In this document: positions 1-6,745 of the stretch, piece by piece
Position numbering within the stretch: position 1 is the stretch's first letter
Layout: each line of letters starts with the position of its first letter
Source of the DNA: Candidatus Obscuribacterales bacterium
GTDB taxonomy: Bacteria; Cyanobacteriota; Vampirovibrionia; Obscuribacterales; Obscuribacteraceae
NCBI GenBank assembly: GCA_020050835.1
Contig: JAGVKB010000093.1
Coordinates: forward strand, 33,748-97,747
Reading direction: 5' to 3'
Length of the DNA stretch: 64,000 nucleotides
Translations under genes and position numbers: made by a program
Notes under the pieces: model-generated
Told to the model about the DNA's origin: nothing
The model's database searches: none
The model's input: only the letters and a program-made list of their open reading frames with translations

Positions 1-96
1 GAGTAATACTGTAGTGAATACTGAAATGATTGAGGTAATTTTGAAGAGATGGTAGTTCTGGATTTTAATTGTCATCTGTAATTGCCTGAGACTAGG

Positions 97-2658
97 TTAG
101 AGGCTTGAACCGCAGTTACCGTTATTTTCTCTGCTCCCCATTGGCGAGAAGCAAAAACAATCTTGTGGTTGGCTCCAAGTCGAAGCGCCAGCTGAGACTA
201 CACCCTGCCGAGCACAGAGTTTTTCAACTCTAGACCCGAGCTTAAGAACGCCGAGAAGTCCGTGAAATCCTGATGATGGAAGGAAGTGGTACTTGTCAAA
301 ACTACTTATTCTCGTAGGATACTTTGCCGCGACGGCTGCATTTAGTTCGCCGCCCCAATCTGCGTTTGGATCTACGAGGCGGTAATTGCGATCCTTGTTG
401 GTTGCTTGTTCGCGATACTCAAATGATCTATCAATTCCGTCTGGTACTTCTAGCTTTATGGGCGTTAGCCAGCTGGGCAGCGGATCTCCTGGCGAGTTGG
501 ATGGTTGAACTGCTAATTGGAAACGGTTCGAGTCGTCTAGAAAAATATAGGCCATCGCACCCATTGGGATGTGCTTCGTGCTGGAAAGTATCGCTTCAAT
601 CTCGCTTGCTGGGGATTGTGGGGACATTTCGCGCATGCGCTGAAAGAGCAGGTCGTACACGAACTTTACGTTAGGATCACTTGTACGGTTAAACAAAAGT
701 GTTCTAAGTGTACCGTCAGTTGTGAACGGGCCGTTTTGCCCGCCATTTAGGAGACTCACTCGCCTGGCGTCCTCCGGATTACGATCTTTCATTCCTGACT
801 CATATTGATCTGCCGTAAAATTTAGTGTGGGACGCCAACTGCCCTCCCCGTGATCTGTCCAGAAGCACAGTGAGCATGGTGCAGTCACGAAACTAAACAT
901 TAGACCAGTCGTGTCGATGCTGTAGTCCCCACCCAACCAATCATAAAAGCACTTGTGTTTTCCTTCATTCTCCGGTGTGACCCGGCAAACATCAGAAGGA
1001 TTCGGTCCGCCATAGTGAGTTATTCCGGCTCCTGGACTGGACATTGCTGGTAAGTACCCATACATTGGCTTGAAGCCTGGATTGAAAGGATTCATGAAGG
1101 ACCCAACGTCATAACTTGGTACTTCGCAATTAAGGGCAAAAACACAAATGATTTGAATTGCGCACATCGCCCAATAGCATGGCTTAAAACAAGCCATGAA
1201 CGCCATTGACAGGAGGCAGATAATAGTGCAAATTCCAGCAGCAGCTATGTTTATACCTAAAATTCCCAGGGCGAAACAAGCAATCGACATGATGCCGTTG
1301 CCTTCCATCGCGTAGCTATTGTCTCCCCAGCGATTTTCTACTGGATTGAACAAGGACCTGCCCATCACTGTGTTTGCTTCCTGTGAGCTCAGTCCCTGAT
1401 TCATGTTTCGCGAATACTCACTAACAATCTGACGATTGGACGCTTCAATCACATGTAGATTGCCTGCCCCGCCAGATTCACTCACGCCGGGCATGTTTTC
1501 GATTCTGATAAAACCCCTGACGTTTTGTAGAACTAATCCAGACGTCATATCCTGACTGGCTGCGAATGCTCTAAGCTCCATGTCTTTAGTTGCTTTCTCT
1601 ACTTTTGCAAGGGCTGAGAAGTGAAAGGCGTTTGGTGGAATCTCTGGCGGATTTGCGGTTGTAATTGGGGAAGCAATATTGCTGCAGACTTTATCTGGTC
1701 CATACCTGGTTTCAGAAATTAAATGAGGTTTCTTTTCGTGATCCAGCGGCACAAACATAAAGTTGAGAGCCGGACCGCCCGTCAAAGGCACCGAACAAGG
1801 AATGTATCCTCGTAGGAACTTTCCATTTAGTGGTTGGGTGCTGATGTTGTTCAGTGCAAGTAACCCAATGGTTGTCTGCTCGGTATCGTATTGAATGTTG
1901 CTGTCTTTTCCGCGATAGGTATATGAATTGTGATAGTCGTCTTCTCTTATTGCTTCGCCAGTCTGCCAATTCATCATTCGAACGGTGTTGACATTTGCAA
2001 GCTGATGGAACTTCTTGTGAAGTGGATTCGTTACCCCTGGTTCAGCCTGAGTCTGGTCTGAATCATTAATAAGCGCTTGAGCCAGTCTCTTGCTTATATC
2101 TGCTGCCGTCTGCTGAATTTGACGTGCATGTGTTACTGCAGTTGGCGTGGCGAGTCCCTGCTGTTGCATGCGCTGTACGTTGAGAGCTTCGAGGAGCGCC
2201 AGTCCCCAAACACCATTTATTCCCTGGAGATCGATATAGAAATTGCCATCATCTGGCGGAACAGAGCCTGGAAAGTTGGTTAGCTCGATCTCTTTGACTT
2301 TCTTAGCTACGCCGGAGAATTCGATAACTTCATCTAGTCCGGTTGTGGGATTGGAATGTGTGAGTTGTACTCTTGGCGCCCAGAGAGCTCTCTTCGCTAC
2401 TTGCAGTGTTCCACCGTCGACAGCGTTTTGGATTTCCTTTGAGCCGCCGAAAAACTGGATCAGAAAGAAAATGCCGACACCAACCACAACCAGCAGGAAG
2501 GCGACGGTTGCCACCATTGGCATGGTTTGCCCGCGCCCTGCGCCTCTGTGCCAAAGCTTTGGACCACGCAGAATGTTGGGGTTGATACCGTTGAGAGCGA
2601 GTGTTACCAGTAGTGATGCATGAAGCGACTTCAGGTCATTCGCTTTTTGGCGTTTCAT
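97..2658 (-). CDS. TadG-like Flp pilus/envelope protein with Cys-rich membrane segment
   Basis: The N-terminus has a basic stretch, then G-Q-T-M-P-M followed by one long hydrophobic helix and a Q-N-A-V-D-G-G-T segment, the layout of TadE/TadG-like pseudopilins whose N-terminal helix anchors them in the inner membrane. The remaining ~780 residues are far longer than a simple pseudopilin and match no domain I recognise. About residues 455-515 form a very hydrophobic stretch with eight cysteines, which is unusual. I chose the ATG at 2658 because a GGGGGG Shine-Dalgarno-like run sits six bases upstream; an in-frame ATG at 2691 has no such signal. It is divergent from two TadE-like genes, which supports a pilus or surface role. 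Family call moderate, function uncertain. Confidence 0.6.
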   Translation of the reverse strand: MKRQKANDLKSLHASLLVTLALNGINPNILRGPKLWHRGAGRGQTMPMVATVAFLLVVVGVGIFFLIQFFGGSKEIQNAVDGGTLQVAKRALWAPRVQLTHSNPTTGLDEVIEFSGVAKKVKEIELTNFPGSVPPDDGNFYIDLQGINGVWGLALLEALNVQRMQQQGLATPTAVTHARQIQQTAADISKRLAQALINDSDQTQAEPGVTNPLHKKFHQLANVNTVRMMNWQTGEAIREDDYHNSYTYRGKDSNIQYDTEQTTIGLLALNNISTQPLNGKFLRGYIPCSVPLTGGPALNFMFVPLDHEKKPHLISETRYGPDKVCSNIASPITTANPPEIPPNAFHFSALAKVEKATKDMELRAFAASQDMTSGLVLQNVRGFIRIENMPGVSESGGAGNLHVIEASNRQIVSEYSRNMNQGLSSQEANTVMGRSLFNPVENRWGDNSYAMEGNGIMSIACFALGILGINIAAAGICTIICLLSMAFMACFKPCYWAMCAIQIICVFALNCEVPSYDVGSFMNPFNPGFKPMYGYLPAMSSPGAGITHYGGPNPSDVCRVTPENEGKHKCFYDWLGGDYSIDTTGLMFSFVTAPCSLCFWTDHGEGSWRPTLNFTADQYESGMKDRNPEDARRVSLLNGGQNGPFTTDGTLRTLLFNRTSDPNVKFVYDLLFQRMREMSPQSPASEIEAILSSTKHIPMGAMAYIFLDDSNRFQLAVQPSNSPGDPLPSWLTPIKLEVPDGIDRSFEYREQATNKDRNYRLVDPNADWGGELNAAVAAKYPTRISSFDKYHFLPSSGFHGLLGVLKLGSRVEKLCARQGVVSAGASTWSQPQDCFCFSPMGSRENNGNCGSSL

Positions 2659-2703
2659 TCCAAGCCCCCCGAGACATACGGTCCGCGGCATTATAGAGTC
2701 GTC

Positions 2704-2733
2704 AGTATAGTATAATCGCTACTGGTAGTGCAA
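2704..2733 (-). promoter_or_regulatory. Possible promoter of the TadG-like gene
   Basis: On the minus strand TTGCAC (2733-2728) is followed after 18 bases by TATACT (2709-2704), a plausible sigma70-type pair about 45 bases upstream of the chosen start. It is a motif match only. Confidence 0.35.
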
Positions 2734-2797
2734 TTGACGGATCGGGGTCCTTGGCCGTCAGTGTTTACTAGGTGTAGATCTGCGAGTTTGTTGTGTT

Positions 2798-3631
2798 GTG
2801 AGGGTTTCGGTGGGCGCGCAAGATCGGCGTGACAGAAGCCTGGTCGTCAAGCGAATGTTGGGTTTCTCTGGTTTTAGTAGTCAGTTGGTGGGAGTGGTGA
2901 AGCGATTTGCAGATAGGCAGCAGGATTTTGCCTCCGATGTCAAAGCGGAGCAGGCGATGCATGGCATCGCCCCTACGGCATGGCAATCCTTCGCGCGACC
3001 TGTTAAACGAGCAGTCAAGCGATCAGTCGAGCGAACAGTCAAGCGATCGGTAAGGTTAGTTGGTTTAGTCGTTATCGCTTTGTTGGTAACTAATTGCCAC
3101 CAGGGATGGTGTGCTCCGGGGCAGAACCTCGGGGGCAAGCCCACGGCTATTTCTGCGGCTCCATCCAATAACTCAGGCGTGGTTTCTCCAGATAACTTTC
3201 AACTTCCGATTCGCCTTGGTTATAGTGCGGCTTCAAAGTTTCCCGAGATAATCGCCAAGCTGTTCTGCTATTGCGGTTGCGATCAAGCTAACAATCACGA
3301 CAGCTTACTTACCTGCTTTCGGTCGGATCATGGTGCTGACTGCCAGATTTGTCAGGAAGAGGCGATTGTGGCGTCGCAGCTGGCATCGAGAGCGTGCTCG
3401 CTAAAAGAGATTCAGGCGAAGATAGAATCGTCCTTTGGAAAGAAGTATCCATTCAAGCAGCCATCCGCTGCCTTGAAGAAGTACCGAGAAGGACTAGCTG
3501 CGAAGGGTATTCAGATTGCAATTCCAGCGCGCCAGGCTAATAGTAGCGGCAGCCAGGGTGCCGCTCAGAATTTGAGTGGACACAAGCCAGGCGCATGCTG
3601 TGCAGACGGCGAGGGGAAAAAGAAAAAATGA
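2798..3631 (+). CDS. PCYCGC-motif-like exported protein
   Basis: The mature part contains F-C-Y-C-G-C-D (Cys157, 159, 161), then Cys173 and a C-x-x-C pair (182/185), in the order seen in PCYCGC-motif proteins, small exported proteins of unknown function thought to use cysteines for metal or redox chemistry. A hydrophobic helix around residues 86-99 may be a signal anchor. The N-terminal ~85 codons look odd: they include a palindromic repeat also found elsewhere in the window (2953-2976) and a run of repeated V-K-R-x-V units, so the GTG start at 2798 is doubtful and translation may begin later, for example at the ATG at 2957. The stop overlaps the ATG of the next TadE-like gene, so the two are probably co-translated. 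Confidence 0.5.
   Translation: MRVSVGAQDRRDRSLVVKRMLGFSGFSSQLVGVVKRFADRQQDFASDVKAEQAMHGIAPTAWQSFARPVKRAVKRSVERTVKRSVRLVGLVVIALLVTNCHQGWCAPGQNLGGKPTAISAAPSNNSGVVSPDNFQLPIRLGYSAASKFPEIIAKLFCYCGCDQANNHDSLLTCFRSDHGADCQICQEEAIVASQLASRACSLKEIQAKIESSFGKKYPFKQPSAALKKYREGLAAKGIQIAIPARQANSSGSQGAAQNLSGHKPGACCADGEGKKKK
2953..2976 (-). repeat. Dispersed palindromic repeat, copy A
   Basis: Inverted repeat with 8-bp arms GGCGATGC / GCATCGCC around ATG, flanked by CCTAC. The same 24 bases occur in the opposite orientation at 11147-11170. Here it lies inside the open frame of the PCYCGC-like gene. This looks like a REP-type mobile hairpin. Confidence 0.6.
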
Positions 3632-4143
3632 AAGCAGCGTGTACGGAAGCTATTTGCAGACCTACTTTGCGCAGAGCTGGGAGAAGATCGAAGAGAGGCG
3701 GAACTATCGCTGACTTTGCTCCGGCAATGTTCATTTTGTTTGTCATAATTACCTTCCCGATGATTGACTTGCTGTGCGTAGCGCTTGTTTACAACGCCGC
3801 TTCCATCCTAAATACGAATCAAGCGCGAGAGGCTGCATTAGAGCCATTTGCGGAAGCACGAGACAATCCGGCTGGAATGGTGCAGAAAACACTTGTGGAC
3901 AATTGGAAGAACAATGGGATTGGTAAGTTCTGCAAGATACAGGGAGATCCTCAGACTACGGTTCGATACAAGACGGGATCGGCTGGAGACAAACTAGTAG
4001 AAGTGACGACAAGCGTGGTAGTTAGTCCGCTAGTTCCTGTGCCATTCTTTTTTGGGGTGCCTGGACTGAATGCTCCTGTCCCGCTTCAGTTCACCACTCA
4101 AAGAGTTGTTGAGAATCCGGACAATGCTCCCCCGGGTGTTTAA
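3628..4143 (+). CDS. TadE-like pseudopilin
   Basis: A basic N-terminus ends in R-R-S-K-R-G-G-T-I-A-D-F-A-P, then one long hydrophobic helix (about residues 30-55), then a small alanine- and valine-rich soluble domain. This is the architecture of TadE-family minor pseudopilins of Flp/Tad pili, processed at the inner membrane. The ATG at 3628 overlaps the stop of the preceding gene (ATGA) and has a GAGG-type ribosome site upstream; an earlier in-frame start at 3595 lies inside the upstream gene. It is followed after 24 bases by a second TadE-like gene. No Tad ATPase or secretin genes are present in this window, so its partners must lie elsewhere. Confidence 0.6.
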   Translation: MKAACTEAICRPTLRRAGRRSKRGGTIADFAPAMFILFVIITFPMIDLLCVALVYNAASILNTNQAREAALEPFAEARDNPAGMVQKTLVDNWKNNGIGKFCKIQGDPQTTVRYKTGSAGDKLVEVTTSVVVSPLVPVPFFFGVPGLNAPVPLQFTTQRVVENPDNAPPGV

Positions 4144-4167
4144 ACAAGCTTGCCGCTAGGAGAATGC

Positions 4168-4578
4168 ATGAGCGCTTATCGAACGAAACACAGAAAAAAG
4201 TCGTGTGGGCAAAGCATGCTCGAGATAACCGCTGGGCTATTTGTGCTTGTGCCGCTGGTGCTATTCCTGTTTGATATGTACGTGATGGCGCTGAGCAATC
4301 AGCTGGTAGATAACTTCGCTAAAGATGCGGCGCGAGCCGCAGCCAATCAGCCAGATCAAGGCGCTGCCCAAACTGCGGCGACTAAGGCTCTTGAGAATTT
4401 TAAGCGCTCTGATTATGTGCGCAGTATGGTGATTGAGAACGTCAACTATGTTCCTAATGAAACAGTGACCGTAAAGGTCAAGATGGAAGTGCATCTTCCT
4501 GTGCCGTTCCCGGTTATGAATAATGATCCAGTGTTTGTCGCTCAGGCAATTCAGCCAATCGTTACCGTTTCCAGATAG
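4168..4578 (+). CDS. TadE-like pseudopilin
   Basis: This 136-residue protein has a short basic leader ending K-S-C-G-Q-S-M-L-E, a hydrophobic helix (A-G-L-F-V-L-V-P-L-V-L-F-L-F), and a compact C-terminal domain. The G-Q-S-x-x-E layout at the start of the helix resembles the prepilin-type processing region of TadE proteins. The ATG at 4168 follows GGAG by about seven bases and is better than the in-frame TTG at 4150. It is likely co-transcribed with the preceding TadE-like gene and contributes to an Flp-type pilus or related secretion structure. Family assignment rests on layout, not on a catalytic motif. Confidence 0.6.
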   Translation: MSAYRTKHRKKSCGQSMLEITAGLFVLVPLVLFLFDMYVMALSNQLVDNFAKDAARAAANQPDQGAAQTAATKALENFKRSDYVRSMVIENVNYVPNETVTVKVKMEVHLPVPFPVMNNDPVFVAQAIQPIVTVSR

Positions 4579-4660
4579 CGAACCGCTGGCAAGAGCAGGA
4601 TCAAGATTCGAATCGTCCAGGAGAAGTAGTAATTGATCGACCGGAGACGATGCGAGATCC

Positions 4661-6037
4661 TCACCTGCTTGCCTGTTTTGACTCGTCTATTTGATCCCCT
4701 GAGCGAGCGGAGTTGTTGTTCAGGGCTATCGGTTGAGAGGCTTTCGTATTCTTTAGGGAATCGAGTCGCACCACTCGCTTGCAATAACCCGGTCTGCTTT
4801 CGTCGCTCGGTCCTAGCTCGTTAAGCCAGCGAGCAAAGCGCGCAAACTTGTTGCCGTCCCCTTCTTTCTCGGCTAGAAAGGTAAGCCCTTCGCTCGGTTG
4901 ATTGTTGCAGCTCATGTTAGCCACAAGCTCGAATGGAAAGTGGTGCCCAATCCAGCGTTTGTCGATGGCGGTGAAGTCGATTTTCTCCAGTCTTGCTGGT
5001 TGCTGAGCTTCAGAAGCCCCTTGCCGGTGAGAGCCGTGTCTGTGGTTGAAAGGCCTCATTACAGATTGTCTGGCGGCGCTGAACGACTGCTGAGGCGTTG
5101 ATACCATTGCCAGCATCGATCCAACTCCTTCGCCTAAGCGATAGTATCCGCCCGAGATCAGCTGAATGAATGGAAGGACTTTATCGCGGTTGGATACATA
5201 CAAACGAACTTTCACGCCGCGTTGCCTGTAGCTCATGACGTAATGCTTGAAGGTTTCAGCGTCGATGTCCGGAGACACGAGTGCGACGTCTTGAATGATA
5301 TTGGTCCTGCGCAGCACCGGCACCGATCGTGCTAGAAGCCGATTGCCAACGCTGTGAGCGACCAGGCTTACGTTGATTGGATGTTGTTCCGAGAAAGATT
5401 CTAGATCGCGAATGAAGGTGTTGTAGTGCTCTTGCGACCACTCGGCGTTGCCCTCGTCTACTCTGTAGTTGTGCAGGTGGCCGACAGACGGCCATGAATA
5501 GACGACAATTGGGCATTCCATATAATACGCAAGCTCGGCGGCGTCGGCGGCAGCGTCTTCGAATGGATCTGCTGCGCCATGCACGAACAAGCATAAATGT
5601 TTGTTCTGGGATTGATCGAGTGCTTTTGCGAGCCGTCCGAAAAACTCTTTCTCTTGAGCTTCCGGTGTTTCGGTCTCTATCATCTCTTTGCGCGACACTT
5701 TTGCTTTGACTCTCTCGGCGCTTTCCCAGCCCAGTCGATTGAAGGTAGTGCCCGGTTTTCTGTTCTTCTTGTTTTCGACTGGCAGGTAAGCCGTTCCATA
5801 GTACATATGATGAAGGCAGTTAACCGTATACCGGCGGTTGGATCCGAAGCTGTCACCTTCCTTGTCTCTGTCGGTCACGTAATAGACCGGAATCATTACG
5901 TACTTGGGCGCTGCTCCTTGAGTATCAGTACTTTCAGCCCGTGCGTCGAGTGGAAATCCGAACAGCTGCGCAGCTACAACAAGCACGATTGCCACAAGAA
6001 GCAAAACACTCAATCCGAAAGTCCTAGCGATTTGCAT
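4661..6037 (-). CDS. DUF900-type alpha/beta hydrolase, exported
   Basis: After a signal-peptide-like helix (about residues 5-30, ending near A-R-A-E) the protein carries the hallmarks of the DUF900 serine hydrolase family: a Y-Y-V-T-D-R-D strand, the oxyanion region L-F-V-H-G, the typical Y-S-W-P-S-x-G motif, the nucleophile elbow A-H-S-V-G-N, and a V-S-P-D-I-D motif. DUF900 proteins are predicted esterases or lipases; the substrate is unknown. The C-terminal ~130 residues are polar and probably an extension. I start it at the ATG at 6037, directly before the signal peptide and preceded by AGGA; the longer in-frame start at 6142 would place 35 extra residues before the signal sequence. It converges with the TadE-like genes. 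Confidence 0.7.
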   Translation of the reverse strand: MQIARTFGLSVLLLVAIVLVVAAQLFGFPLDARAESTDTQGAAPKYVMIPVYYVTDRDKEGDSFGSNRRYTVNCLHHMYYGTAYLPVENKKNRKPGTTFNRLGWESAERVKAKVSRKEMIETETPEAQEKEFFGRLAKALDQSQNKHLCLFVHGAADPFEDAAADAAELAYYMECPIVVYSWPSVGHLHNYRVDEGNAEWSQEHYNTFIRDLESFSEQHPINVSLVAHSVGNRLLARSVPVLRRTNIIQDVALVSPDIDAETFKHYVMSYRQRGVKVRLYVSNRDKVLPFIQLISGGYYRLGEGVGSMLAMVSTPQQSFSAARQSVMRPFNHRHGSHRQGASEAQQPARLEKIDFTAIDKRWIGHHFPFELVANMSCNNQPSEGLTFLAEKEGDGNKFARFARWLNELGPSDESRPGYCKRVVRLDSLKNTKASQPIALNNNSARSGDQIDESKQASR

Positions 6038-6181
6038 AGTTAGTGTTTTCCTGCTGATTCTGAGATTCCAATTGAAAGGGACGGGAGTGGCTGGTCCCGT
6101 TCTATTGCTCTGCACCGGATAAAGGTATAGCGATCCGACCATTAAGTCAAAAATGGTTGTAATCCAACATTCTTGACGACC

Positions 6182-6216
6182 TTGACAGCATTACAGTAAT
6201 TTTGTACAATACTGTC
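6182..6216 (+). promoter_or_regulatory. Near-consensus promoter and operator of merR, leaderless start
   Basis: TTGACA (6182-6187), a 17-base spacer and TACAAT (6205-6210) form an almost perfect sigma70-type promoter. The ATG of the MerR gene starts at 6217, six bases after the -10 box, so the transcript should begin at or next to the start codon. An inverted repeat ACAGTA (6193-6198) / TACTGT (6210-6215) is centred between the boxes, a fitting place for autoregulation by the encoded MerR protein. Confidence 0.75.
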
Positions 6217-6711
6217 ATGATGACTGAACAACCAATGCCGCTAACCCTCGAGGAGCTTTCGAATGAAGTCGCAAGCCACCTGGAGCAGCACGGACTGTTG
6301 GGTGCGCAGCAGGATCACCGGGTATCCTCGGTGCCGGATGCCAGAACCATTCGGTACTACACGACGCTCGGGCTTCTCGACAGACCGCGCATGGACGGGC
6401 GCCAGGCTCGATATGGCAGAAGGCATGTATTGCAGCTCCTGGCTGTGAAGGCTTTGCAGGGCGCGTCTATGCCTCTGTCCGAGATTCAGTCGCGGCTCTA
6501 TGGGCGTAGCGATGCTGAGTTGACAGCTCTGCTCGCCAGCTTGTCCGAAGAAAGAGTTGTTCGAAAAGAGGAGGAATCGGTTCGCCCGCTCATTTGGAGA
6601 GAGCTTGTCATTGAGCCGGGATTGAGGCTCATGGTCGAGGAGGGGTGGACGCTCAAAGCAGACCGGTCGACCTTGGAAGAGAGAATTCGCGCGGTGCTAT
6701 CTGCGCTGTGA
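6217..6711 (+). CDS. MerR-family transcriptional regulator
   Basis: The N-terminal half has the typical MerR winged-helix pattern: R-T-I-R-Y-Y-T-T-L-G-L-L-D-R-P-R, then Q-A-R-Y-G-R-R-H-V-L-Q-L-L-A-V-K-A-L-Q and M-P-L-S-E-I-Q-S-R-L. The C-terminal part is short and charged, with no obvious metal-binding cysteines, so the inducer is unknown. Two ATG codons (6217, 6220) are adjacent; an upstream in-frame TTG at 6202 would lie inside the promoter and is unlikely. The next gene, a VIT/vWA protein, starts 34 bases downstream and is probably in the same operon, suggesting the regulator controls it. The 17-bp promoter spacer differs from the 19-20 bp spacers of classical MerR-activated promoters, so repression is more likely here than MerR-type activation. 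Confidence 0.85.
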   Translation: MMTEQPMPLTLEELSNEVASHLEQHGLLGAQQDHRVSSVPDARTIRYYTTLGLLDRPRMDGRQARYGRRHVLQLLAVKALQGASMPLSEIQSRLYGRSDAELTALLASLSEERVVRKEEESVRPLIWRELVIEPGLRLMVEEGWTLKADRSTLEERIRAVLSAL

Positions 6712-6745
6712 ACCTCCCGGTTCGGGAGAAATGGAGGAATTGACG

